From NCBI GenBank assembly GCA_019242065.1, contig JAFAWJ010000268.1, positions 1 through 8,151 on the forward strand: a stretch of DNA of 8,151 nt. The letters run 5' to 3'. The notes under the pieces were generated by a model. It made no database searches. It saw nothing but the letters and a program-made list of their open reading frames with translations, and had not been told where the DNA came from. A program made the position numbers and the translations under genes. The first letter of the stretch is position 1. Each line of letters opens with the position of its first letter. This DNA is from Chloroflexota bacterium (lineage in GTDB: Bacteria; Chloroflexota; UBA6077; CF-72). Of the stretch, positions 1-6,396 are shown one piece after another.

Positions 1-762
1 GCCGGTGTAGATCATGTGCGTCAGCGGCTCGATCGCGGAAAAGTAGCCCGTGACCGTATTGCTCGTGCTCATCCAGCTGCGCTTGATGCCCTCCGGCAGC
101 TGCGCCTCCGCGGGTCGGGTGCCTCCGAAGCGCAGGTGCACCGACGCTACCGCGTTGGCGCCCGAGATCAGCTCCCAGATGGGGTCCCAGTAAGGCGCAT
201 AGATTGGCACGTTCATGGTGTACGGCAGGAAAATGGCTCGCGCGCCTTTCTTCAGGACGCGTTCCAGCTCGGCGGTGGTGACCGCGATCGGGTGCTCCCA
301 TGGAATCATGCACATGCCGATCAGCCGGCGCGGATCGACCGAGCAGAAGTCTTCCAGGAGCCAGTCATTGAACGCTTTGAGGCACTCCAGGCCGACATCG
401 CGGTCGGGCAGTCCTGTATAGGCACGATAGACCATCTGTGGGTAGACCACTGCGGCGTCGATACCATCGGAGGCCATGTCCTTGATGTGGGCCGCGCCGT
501 CGTAGTTGCCCGGCACGAGCTCTTCCCAGCGCAGACCGCGCGGTGCGATGCGGATGCGCGCACCGGGATTGACCGCGCCGAGGCCCCACGGCAGGCCGAG
601 GGTGCTCTCCGGAATGGAGCCGTCCAGACTCCAGCCATCACCACCATCCTTGCCGCGCACGACGCGCGGCGCCTGGTCACGGTAGCGCTCCGGCAGGCGA
701 TCGACGAACAGGTTTGGCGGCTCGAGGATGTGATTGTCCGCGGAGATCACACGGTACTGCAT
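1..762 (-). CDS. Amidohydrolase family 2 (metal-dependent hydrolase), C-terminus cut off by window edge
   Basis: This reading frame is open from an ATG at 762 to the window edge, giving 254 residues with no stop. It matches the amidohydrolase-2 (PF04909) TIM-barrel family, whose members hydrolyse or decarboxylate small cyclic or aromatic substrates using a metal. Near the N-terminus is ISADNHILEP, the family's usual SADxHxxEP metal-site motif, with D9, H11 and E14. Further on come DMASDGIDAAVVYP (about residues 95-108), FNDWLLEDFCSVDPRRLIG (131-149) and VHLRFGG (208-214), where H209 is the likely barrel metal ligand. The start is supported by AAAGGATGG about 8 nt upstream, and it overlaps the end of the serine-hydrolase gene by 16 nt, suggesting coupled translation. 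Family members are usually around 350-400 residues, so roughly the last third, including the expected catalytic Asp, is missing from view. The family call is firm and the substrate is unknown. Confidence 0.9.
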   Translation of the reverse strand, partial: MQYRVISADNHILEPPNLFVDRLPERYRDQAPRVVRGKDGGDGWSLDGSIPESTLGLPWGLGAVNPGARIRIAPRGLRWEELVPGNYDGAAHIKDMASDGIDAAVVYPQMVYRAYTGLPDRDVGLECLKAFNDWLLEDFCSVDPRRLIGMCMIPWEHPIAVTTAELERVLKKGARAIFLPYTMNVPIYAPYWDPIWELISGANAVASVHLRFGGTRPAEAQLPEGIKRSWMSTSNTVTGYFSAIEPLTHMIYTG

Positions 763-1775
763 GTCGGATCCATCCTTTCACTTGCGTCAATGCTCGCGTA
801 CACGGCACGGGCGACGTCCCAGCCGGCGGTGGAATCGATGTAGTTTTTCAAAAACGCCATGGCGAAGTGGCGCTCCGGGTCAAGGTAGCCGAACATGGCG
901 GCGCCGACATGCCCGAAGGCGCGCGGTCCGGCGCCTGGACCCGTGTCGTCGCCCAGGCGGTAACCGAGACCGCGCTTGACGCGGACGTGCCAGATGTCGT
1001 CCATTGCGTCGGTCTGCAGCTCGCTGGCGGCGGCCAGGCGACGGGGCGACACGAGCTCCGGCAGTCGGGCATAGTGGCGCGCCAGGGAGCGAGCGTTGGT
1101 GATCAATCCGCTCGACGGGATGCACGCCTGGCGCACCTCGGGGCGATTGAACTCGTTGTCCGGCACACGGGTGGCCACGCGGCCGAGCGCCGAGGCGGGC
1201 ACGCCGAAAAAGAGCGAGTCGACAGCCTGGGGCTGGCACACCTCCTCCTGGAGGAACTGGGCAATGTGGCGGCCGTCGACGCGCTGCACGATCTCGCCGA
1301 CCAGATAGCCGAACGTGTAGTTGTGATAGGCGGTGCGCGTGCCGGGCTCGAAGCTGAGCGGCAGGTCGGCAATCGCCCGGCACATCCGCGGCCAGTCGAT
1401 CATCATGGCGGTGTCGAAGCCCGCGGGCGGGTTGGGCACGCCGGCGGTGTGCGAGAGCACGTGTCGCACGGTGACGCGGCTTTTGCCGTGTGCGGCGAAC
1501 TCGGGCCAGTAGGTGCACACGGGGGTGTCGTAGTCGAGCAGGCCGCAGTCGGCGAGCAGGTGGATGCAACTGGCGGCGGGACCTTTGCCGGTGGACGAGG
1601 CGGTGAAGAGCGTGGATCCGTCGACGGGCTGGGTTCGGGCCGGGTCGGCGTAGCCGGCCCAGGCGTCGACGATGAGCTCGCCGTCGAGGTAGGCGGCCAC
1701 CTGCAGGCCGATCTCGGGGCCGGCGGCGACGAGTTGGTCGAGGACGCGCTGGACCTGGTCAGGCGGCGGGGGCAT
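747..1775 (-). CDS. CubicO / class C beta-lactamase-fold serine hydrolase
   Basis: This is a 342-residue protein of the beta-lactamase/CubicO family (PF00144), which includes esterases, D-aminopeptidases and transacylases working through an acyl-serine intermediate. All three family motifs are visible: SxxK as S61-T-G-K64 with nucleophile S61 and general base K64, YxN as Y150-H-N152, and the KTG-equivalent H289-V-G291. The stretch VRHVLSHTAGVP (about 103-114) and the block SSGLITNARSLARHYA (221-236) are also typical. No signal peptide is apparent, so it is probably cytoplasmic. The ATG start lies only 3 nt after the zinc-ribbon gene; the nearby GAGG is too close to be a normal ribosome site, so translational coupling is likely. 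The gene ends inside the amidohydrolase start region. Beta-lactam resistance is not implied; an esterase or amidase acting alongside the next gene is more likely. Confidence 0.93.
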   Translation of the reverse strand: MPPPPDQVQRVLDQLVAAGPEIGLQVAAYLDGELIVDAWAGYADPARTQPVDGSTLFTASSTGKGPAASCIHLLADCGLLDYDTPVCTYWPEFAAHGKSRVTVRHVLSHTAGVPNPPAGFDTAMMIDWPRMCRAIADLPLSFEPGTRTAYHNYTFGYLVGEIVQRVDGRHIAQFLQEEVCQPQAVDSLFFGVPASALGRVATRVPDNEFNRPEVRQACIPSSGLITNARSLARHYARLPELVSPRRLAAASELQTDAMDDIWHVRVKRGLGYRLGDDTGPGAGPRAFGHVGAAMFGYLDPERHFAMAFLKNYIDSTAGWDVARAVYASIDASERMDPTCSTV

Positions 1776-1778
1776 GCC

Positions 1779-1955
1779 TCAGGTGGTGCGCCAGTCCTTG
1801 ATGGCGGTGAACATCGAGACCTGCTTGCGGACCTTCTTGCTTTTGCAGTGAGGACAGCGAGGGGGTTTGCGATTGAGTTTGTCGCGATCGCTCATCGGGC
1901 GTGAGACCTCGAAGTCCTGGCCGCAAGCCGTGCACGCGTAGGCGTAGGTCGCCAC
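1779..1955 (-). CDS. FmdB-type small zinc-ribbon protein
   Basis: This is a 58-residue protein with two CxxC knuckles, C8-T-A-C11 and C34-P-H-C37, in the layout of the FmdB/CxxC zinc-ribbon family (PF09723): an N-terminal (V)ATYAYACTACGQDFEV followed by PRCPHCKSKKVRKQ. The family name comes from a putative regulator of formamidase genes, but most members have no proven function. I chose the GTG start at 1955 because GGGGAGG lies 6 nt upstream and because the family domain begins exactly there. The same frame is open upstream to an ATG at 2102, but that would add about 49 residues unlike the family, cross the AT-rich control region and run into the end of the GntR gene. It is the first gene of the zinc ribbon-CubicO-amidohydrolase group, 3 nt ahead of the hydrolase. 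Confidence 0.78.
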   Translation of the reverse strand: MATYAYACTACGQDFEVSRPMSDRDKLNRKPPRCPHCKSKKVRKQVSMFTAIKDWRTT

Positions 1956-1980
1956 GACGGTCCTCCCCGGGTGCTGAAGC

Positions 1981-2000
1981 GTATACTGCATCATATATGA
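1981..2000. promoter_or_regulatory. AT-rich palindromic element upstream of the zinc-ribbon operon
   Basis: This short AT-rich island sits in a GC-rich region, 25 nt ahead of the zinc-ribbon GTG. It contains a perfect 6-bp palindrome, GTATAC (1981-1986), and a perfect 10-bp palindrome, TCATATATGA (1991-2000). Between them ATACTGCAT (1983-1991) differs at one base from the palindrome ATACTGTAT in front of the GntR gene. On the minus strand a TTGACG hexamer (complement of 2009-2014) lies just upstream, but its distance to the nearest -10-like TATGAT is too short for a standard promoter. I read it as a probable operator or promoter region; the exact promoter elements are not resolved. Confidence 0.45.
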
Positions 2001-2013
2001 AGCGGGGCCGTCA

Positions 2014-2048
2014 AGGGAACCCGCTGTCTTGGGGAAAGGGGGTTCCCT
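2014..2048 (-). terminator. Hairpin after the GntR gene, possible terminator
   Basis: A perfect 9-bp inverted repeat, AGGGAACCC (2014-2022) and GGGTTCCCT (2040-2048), flanks a 17-nt loop. In the minus-strand transcript it forms 14 nt after the GntR stop codon and before the AT-rich element of the next operon, which is where a terminator would be useful. No U-tract follows the stem (the minus strand reads CCCTTGACGG), so an intrinsic terminator is not certain. It could instead be an attenuating or RNA-stabilising hairpin. Confidence 0.42.
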
Positions 2049-2062
2049 CTGGGGAATGGCCG

Positions 2063-2854
2063 TCAGGCCGCGGACATTCGGCTCTGCCGTGCCATGGCCC
2101 ACTGCTCGAACTGGCGCACGGCCGCCAGCAGGAAGTTGAGCTTATGCGCGCGCGCAAAGGCTTCGACTTCCTCGAACGTAGCCCGCTCCTCCAGCAGCGC
2201 CATCAAGCCCAGGTGCTCGGCAATCGACTCCGCCCCGCGCTGCGGCACACTCGGAAACAGCGTGCCGCGCATGGCATCCAGCTGCGCCTGCGTCTCCGAA
2301 ATCCGCTCGACCAGCACCGGATTCGGACACCGCGCGTAAATCACACTATGAAACGCGCGATTGCTGTCGCTGAACCGCAGCAGGTCAAACTGCTCCATGG
2401 CATGCTGCATCGCCGCGGCGTGTTGACCTAACAGCAGCAGGTCGTCGGCGCGCAGGTGCGGCGCCGCCAGCGCAGTCGCGTAGCCCTCTAAAACCGCCAA
2501 TACTTCCATGGTCGCCTGCCACTGCTCCACGCCGATATTGGCGACCTCGGGCCCCGAGTTATGGCGATAGGTAATCCAGCCCTCGGCCTGCAGCCGACGG
2601 ATCGCCTCGCGAATTGGAACCTGGCTCATGTTGAGGTCACGCGCCAGGGCGTCGATGACCAGGCGTTGACCAGGCTGGTACACGGCCGCCTCGATGCGTT
2701 CGCGAATCAAACGGTACGCAAGCTCGTGCTTGTTGGTCGGCAGATGGTCTTCCGGGCGGAGCGGACTTGCCACGGGCGACAGTTCATCTTGCCCGCGCCG
2801 GCGACCTCCAGCGCCCGTGCCTCGGGTGCGGGTGGAGCTCTGCGCGGTCGGCAT
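2063..2854 (-). CDS. GntR-family transcriptional regulator, FCD-type ligand domain
   Basis: This 263-residue regulator has an N-terminal winged helix-turn-helix (about residues 44-104) with the GntR signature: HELAYRLIRERI, then PGQRLVIDALARDLNMSQVP and IREAIRRLQAEGWI. The C-terminal all-helical part resembles the FCD domain (PF07729), including NRAFH (N165-H169), H214 in AEHL and H237 in RAHK, which fit the usual three-histidine metal site. FCD regulators typically bind small carboxylic acids and repress catabolic genes next to them, which fits this cluster. The first 40 residues are basic and low in complexity and lack a family match, so the true start may lie a little downstream. No clear ribosome site precedes the ATG at 2854. 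The gene lies 31 nt after the substrate-binding protein, and a palindrome in that gap suggests autoregulation. The effector is unknown. Confidence 0.92.
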   Translation of the reverse strand: MPTAQSSTRTRGTGAGGRRRGQDELSPVASPLRPEDHLPTNKHELAYRLIRERIEAAVYQPGQRLVIDALARDLNMSQVPIREAIRRLQAEGWITYRHNSGPEVANIGVEQWQATMEVLAVLEGYATALAAPHLRADDLLLLGQHAAAMQHAMEQFDLLRFSDSNRAFHSVIYARCPNPVLVERISETQAQLDAMRGTLFPSVPQRGAESIAEHLGLMALLEERATFEEVEAFARAHKLNFLLAAVRQFEQWAMARQSRMSAA

Positions 2855-2870
2855 GTGAATAGGTCAAAGC

Positions 2871-2879
2871 ATACTGTAT
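2871..2879. promoter_or_regulatory. 9-bp palindrome in front of the GntR gene, candidate operator
   Basis: ATAC-T-GTAT is a perfect inverted repeat around a single base, inside the 31-nt gap between the substrate-binding protein stop and the GntR start. It is placed where an autoregulating GntR protein would bind. A one-mismatch copy, ATACTGCAT, occurs at 1983-1991 ahead of the zinc-ribbon operon. Binding by this particular regulator is inferred only from position and similarity between sites. Confidence 0.42.
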
Positions 2880-2885
2880 TAAGGC

Positions 2886-4571
2886 TCAGCTATCGAGCCA
2901 TACGTCGCGATACCACCAACCACCAAAGAAATTGTTGGTCGCGTGCACGGCTGCGAGTGTCAGGTCACTCGGTGGTCGCCAGGTGAGCGGAATCGCAAAC
3001 GACTCGTCGAGCATCAGGTCGTTTACCTGTTTGTAGAGTTGGCTCAGCTTGTCGGGATCGCTTTCGGTGGTCGTGGCGACGCCGAGTTGCTGATACTCGG
3101 GGCTGTCAAAGCCGGAGTTGTTGTTGCCAATCTCCCACACCTTGCTGGTGGTCAGCTCCGTGCCCACCGAGGCGGCGATGGACGCGGGCGAGTAGTACAT
3201 GCCGTGATATTTGCGGTTGTTGACATTGTCCAGCCAGGCGGCGAGATCCATGCTGACGATGTTCAGCGTAATGCCCAGGCTGGCCAGGTCCGCCTGATAA
3301 ATTTGCGCCAGGGGCGTGCTCTCGGGTGAGGTGATGAGCAGCATATCCATCGAGAAGGGACCGACGCCGGCTTGCTGGAGTAACGACTTTGCCTTGTCGA
3401 GATCGAAGGCATAGAAATTCTCGCGGGCGTCGTCGTGCATCGGCGTGCCGCGGTACCACTCCAGGGAGATCGGCGCCGACGTGTCCTGGAAATAGCCCTC
3501 CACCCAGCGCTTGCGGTTGATGGCGTAATTGAGACCCTGACGCACCATCTTGTTGTCGAGTGGCGCCCAGGTGGTGTTCAGCCCGAAACAGTACATGCCG
3601 GTGGGAACGTCGTTGACGACGGTCGCGTACTTCGGGTCTTTGCGGAGTCGCAGGAAGTCGATCAGGTTCATGGTTTCGAAGACGTCAATCTGACCGGCTT
3701 CGAACTGGGCTACCGCGCCCTGCTGGTCCTTCAGGATGAGGGTCTTGACGCCGTCGATGTACGGCCGGCCGGGCATCCAGAAATTCGGGTTCTTCACCGT
3801 TGAGAAATGGTCGCCCTGGATCCACTCGACGAACTTGAACGGGCCGGTGCCGTTGGCTTTCGTCTTGACGTCTGGTCCTTCCATGATGTTTTTGTCGACG
3901 ATATTCAGGCGCTCGAAGAAGTCGAAGACCAGCGGTCGCGGCTGATCCGAGTTCAGAATGATGGTGTTCTTGTCTGGCGTGTCGAACGAAGTGAACCAGT
4001 TGCTCTGATTGACAAACGCTCCAGCGCCGACCTTGGGATCGCGGACTCTGAGAAAATTGTATTTGACGTCGTCGCTGGTGAAGTCACGACCGTCGTGGAA
4101 GGTGACGCCCTGGCGCAGGTTCAGCTTGATGGACTTGTAGTCACTGGAAACGTCCCAGCTTTCGGCGAGCATCGGCTGAGGTTTGAGACTCAGGTCGTAT
4201 TCGGTGAGACGGTCGTAAATCAGCCAGGTGGTGTCGAAGCGGCCGGCGGCGAACAGGTGGCCGTCCAGGCTGGCTGGATCGGCCCCGATGGCAACGCGCA
4301 GTGTGCCTCCAGTTTTCGGCGTCCCGCCCGCGGCAGGTTGCGTGGCCGCCACAGGCTGCGTGGCCGTTGCAGGCTGCGTGGTCACCACGGCGGCGGGTGT
4401 CGAGGCCGCTGGAGCGGTGGACCCGGCGGCGGCCGTCGACGCCGGTGGCGGTGCGGCGCTCGGCACCGCGGGTCCACACGCCGCCGCTAGCGTGACACCG
4501 CCAACGCCCCCGAGCAATCGCAGCGCGGCCCGCCGAGTCAACGCCGCTGGTACGAGGTTTTCAGATGCCAT
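2886..4571 (-). CDS. Extracellular solute-binding protein, family 5 (peptide/nickel type), Tat lipoprotein-like
   Basis: This 561-residue periplasmic or surface-anchored receptor belongs to the SBP_bac_5 family (PF00496), the ligand-binding part of dipeptide/oligopeptide/nickel-type ABC importers. The N-terminus has a twin arginine (R13-R14), a hydrophobic stretch and LAAAC with C32, fitting a Tat-exported lipoprotein, although the -3 residue is Ala rather than the preferred Leu. An Ala/Pro/Thr-rich linker (about 34-86) with TQP repeats follows. The binding domain begins near GGTLRVAIGADPASLD (88-103) and shows the family blocks PMLAESWDVSSDYK and LRQGVTFHDGRDFTSDDVKYN. The ATG is preceded by GGGGGAG at about 10 nt, and the gene lies 26 nt after the dehydrogenase gene. 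No permease or ATPase gene is in the window. The family binds many ligands besides peptides, so specificity cannot be assigned. Confidence 0.94.
   Translation of the reverse strand: MASENLVPAALTRRAALRLLGGVGGVTLAAACGPAVPSAAPPPASTAAAGSTAPAASTPAAVVTTQPATATQPVAATQPAAGGTPKTGGTLRVAIGADPASLDGHLFAAGRFDTTWLIYDRLTEYDLSLKPQPMLAESWDVSSDYKSIKLNLRQGVTFHDGRDFTSDDVKYNFLRVRDPKVGAGAFVNQSNWFTSFDTPDKNTIILNSDQPRPLVFDFFERLNIVDKNIMEGPDVKTKANGTGPFKFVEWIQGDHFSTVKNPNFWMPGRPYIDGVKTLILKDQQGAVAQFEAGQIDVFETMNLIDFLRLRKDPKYATVVNDVPTGMYCFGLNTTWAPLDNKMVRQGLNYAINRKRWVEGYFQDTSAPISLEWYRGTPMHDDARENFYAFDLDKAKSLLQQAGVGPFSMDMLLITSPESTPLAQIYQADLASLGITLNIVSMDLAAWLDNVNNRKYHGMYYSPASIAASVGTELTTSKVWEIGNNNSGFDSPEYQQLGVATTTESDPDKLSQLYKQVNDLMLDESFAIPLTWRPPSDLTLAAVHATNNFFGGWWYRDVWLDS
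4335..4388. repeat. Three 18-bp tandem repeats within the lipoprotein linker
   Basis: There are three consecutive 18-bp units at 4335-4352, 4353-4370 and 4371-4388. The middle unit reads aggctgcgtggccgttgc, and the others differ by a few bases. On the minus strand each encodes six residues ending in TQP: VVTTQP, ATATQP and VAATQP. The repeat keeps the reading frame and lies in the flexible linker between the lipobox and the binding domain. Such repeats can change copy number by slippage without breaking the protein. Confidence 0.85.
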
Positions 4572-4597
4572 GTGAGAATGTCTCCCCCGCCGGTACT

Positions 4598-5536
4598 TTA
4601 GTAGCCGGCCGAATAATCCACCAGATTCAGCAATGGCTCCCCCGCCTGGAATCGCCGCAGGTTCTCCACGAACAGCGTCGCGTAGCGCTGCTGCGAGCGC
4701 GGGCTACGGCCGGCCGAATGTCCGCTGATGAGCACATTCGGCGTGCGCCACAGCGCATGCTCCGCGGGCAGCGGCTCAGGCTCGGTGACATCCAGGTACG
4801 CGCCACGCGGGCGACCGGCCGCGAGCGCCTCAGCCAGCGCGTCGTGATCAATCAGCGCACCGCGCGCGACGTTGACCACCCAGGCCGTGGGGCGCATGTG
4901 GGCGAATTCGCCGGCGCCCAGCATCTGCCGCGTGGCGCCCGTTAACGCCGTAGTCACCAGAATGTAATCGAACTCACCCAGGCGGGCGCGCCAGTCGTCG
5001 GGACCGATGATGTCCGGTTCCTCGGAGGGTGTGCGGCGAACGCCGGTGACCCGCACCCCGAACGCGCGCAGCCGCTCGCCAACGCGCCGGCCGATCTCGC
5101 CGTAGCCGAGCACCAGCGCCTGCGCGCCGTCCAACTCGTCCGCGGGCGGGCGCCGGGTCGGCCATTCGCGTCGCTCGCTGGCGAGCGCGAAGAACGGAAA
5201 ATTCTTCGCCGCGCTGAGCACGCACAGCACCACGTATTCGGCGATGGGCGGCGCGTTGATGCCGGCGCCGTTGGTCATGGTTAACTTCCGCGCCGCGAGC
5301 ACGTCCCAGGGATAGTGGTCCACGCCGGCGGCGTGCGTGGAGATCCAGCGGGCGCTGGTGGCGGATTCGATCGCCAACCGTATCTCGGCGGCGTCGATGA
5401 AGCCGATCACCAGGACGTCCGCGTCGCGCGCCGCCGCGGCGACGTCGTCGGTACCGTGGTACCAGGCGATCGAGACATCGTCTGGCAGACGCCCGTCGAG
5501 AAGACCTCGAAAGGACTCAGGGATGGCGATCTTCAC
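4598..5536 (-). CDS. D-isomer-specific 2-hydroxyacid dehydrogenase (NAD(P)-dependent)
   Basis: This 312-residue oxidoreductase of the D-2-hydroxyacid dehydrogenase family (PF00389/PF02826) interconverts 2-oxo and 2-hydroxy acids. The Rossmann motif is G144-Y-G146-E-I-G149. The catalytic set is present: R225 in NVARG, E254 in DVTEPEPLP and H273 in SGHSAG. The residue before the catalytic His is Gly where Pro is more usual. The substrate-side loop is THAAGVDHYP (about 67-76). The start is a GTG at 5536, 3 nt after the stop of the preceding CMD-like gene, with no strong ribosome site, so it is probably translated by coupling. The resulting N-terminus, MKIAIPE, fits the first beta strand of the family. 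The family is mostly cytoplasmic and handles compounds such as glyoxylate, hydroxypyruvate or lactate; which one applies here is unknown. Confidence 0.93.
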   Translation of the reverse strand: MKIAIPESFRGLLDGRLPDDVSIAWYHGTDDVAAAARDADVLVIGFIDAAEIRLAIESATSARWISTHAAGVDHYPWDVLAARKLTMTNGAGINAPPIAEYVVLCVLSAAKNFPFFALASERREWPTRRPPADELDGAQALVLGYGEIGRRVGERLRAFGVRVTGVRRTPSEEPDIIGPDDWRARLGEFDYILVTTALTGATRQMLGAGEFAHMRPTAWVVNVARGALIDHDALAEALAAGRPRGAYLDVTEPEPLPAEHALWRTPNVLISGHSAGRSPRSQQRYATLFVENLRRFQAGEPLLNLVDYSAGY

Positions 5537-5539
5537 GTT

Positions 5540-6391
5540 TCAGAGCAGATCGTCCACCGCCTCGTAGGCGGCGTAGAGGCCCTCGAAACCCGTGAAGTAC
5601 ATGGCGGTACCCGTGATGCCCTGCACAATCCACTCGGAGGTGACGCCCCAGGCTTTGCCAAGCAGTGCCGCTTCGCGCAGACCCTCTCGCGAGCCCGTGA
5701 TCGTGTGGTGGCGGAGCAGCAGATACGGCGCCACCTGCTTGGGCAGCGTCTTCAACGCCACCTCCCACTTGGCAGGATTGACCTTGACGAACTGTGGATT
5801 GTGTTTCAGCCCGAACTTGATGGAATTCGGCACGTAGCCGATGGTGCGCTCGTACCACCCGGTCAGCGCCTCGAGGTCCGCCGCGGTCATCTCCCGCGTC
5901 GAGAAATCCAGGCCCGCTTTGAACGCCTCAGGATCGGCGGCCCAGCCGTCAGGAAACTCTACCGCCACCGGCGGCTCGCCAAAGACCGGCAGCAAGTCAC
6001 CCACCGCACGGTACACGTGGCCGAGCCCGCGCATGCCCGCGTACAACTGCGAAAACATGACCAGCTCCATCAACTGCGAGAGCGGCATGCCATTGCGTCG
6101 CAGGGTGATGAATTCGTTGAGAATGCCAGTCTCCCAGCCGTACATCATGTAGCTGTGGATGTTCTGCATGCTCAACGTGATGATGTTGACGTGCGACGGC
6201 CGCCCGAACAGATCCGAGCCCCAGCGATGCAGCTTGGCGAAGTCCGGCGCATAGTCGAGCATCAAGCTGTTGGCGTACATCTCGTACAGCGGACCGCGCC
6301 AGCTCCAGACGCGTGCGAGATGGGCATTGACTTCGTCGGGCGAGATCTCGTTCAGATTTGACAGGTCCAGGCCTTCGCTGACACCGACCAT
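5540..6391 (-). CDS. Carboxymuconolactone decarboxylase/AhpD-like protein, second paralog
   Basis: This 283-residue helical protein resembles the carboxymuconolactone decarboxylase (CMD)/AhpD family, most clearly at the C-terminus in LREAALLGKAWGVTSEWI (238-255) followed by YAAYEAVDDLL (273-283). It contains no cysteine, so it cannot use the CxxC redox chemistry of AhpD. H55, H79, E87 and H125 are shared with the upstream paralog and are candidate active-site residues. The N-terminal half (about 49-135) and C-terminal half (about 199-283) look like two copies of one unit. Usual single-domain members are about 100-200 residues. The ATG at 6391 is preceded by GGGAG 8 nt upstream, overlapping the end of the first paralog 5 nt away. 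The assignment is to a superfamily; decarboxylase activity is not proven. Confidence 0.78.
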   Translation of the reverse strand: MVGVSEGLDLSNLNEISPDEVNAHLARVWSWRGPLYEMYANSLMLDYAPDFAKLHRWGSDLFGRPSHVNIITLSMQNIHSYMMYGWETGILNEFITLRRNGMPLSQLMELVMFSQLYAGMRGLGHVYRAVGDLLPVFGEPPVAVEFPDGWAADPEAFKAGLDFSTREMTAADLEALTGWYERTIGYVPNSIKFGLKHNPQFVKVNPAKWEVALKTLPKQVAPYLLLRHHTITGSREGLREAALLGKAWGVTSEWIVQGITGTAMYFTGFEGLYAAYEAVDDLL

Positions 6392-6396
6392 ACGAA

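Noticed and set aside
747..1775. Possible beta-lactamase resistance gene
   Set aside because: SxxK, YxN and HxG motifs are shared by the whole CubicO/esterase family, and the catabolic operon context and lack of a signal peptide argue against a periplasmic resistance enzyme.
714..1904. Long plus-strand open frame (396 codons) opposite the CubicO and zinc-ribbon genes
   Set aside because: It is antisense to proteins with clear catalytic motifs. Its own translation is rich in Gly, Ala, His, Val and Arg with no recognisable domain, as expected for shadow frames in GC-rich DNA.
2009..2014. TTGACG as a -35 box for the zinc-ribbon operon
   Set aside because: No -10-like hexamer lies at 16-18 nt: TATGAT is about 13 nt away and TATACG about 23 nt, so I did not call a defined promoter.
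1779..2102. Longer 107-residue version of the zinc-ribbon protein starting at an upstream ATG
   Set aside because: The extra N-terminus lacks family similarity, crosses the hairpin and AT-rich element and overlaps the GntR gene; the GTG at 1955 has a strong ribosome site and fits the domain start.
3807..4490. Plus-strand open frame opposite the solute-binding protein
   Set aside because: It is antisense to a clear family-5 binding protein; its end is an Arg/Gly-rich low-complexity mirror of the Ala/Pro linker.
5315..6361. Plus-strand open frame (348 codons) opposite the CMD-like and dehydrogenase genes
   Set aside because: It covers two well-supported minus-strand genes, has no family motif, and shows Arg/His-rich shadow composition.
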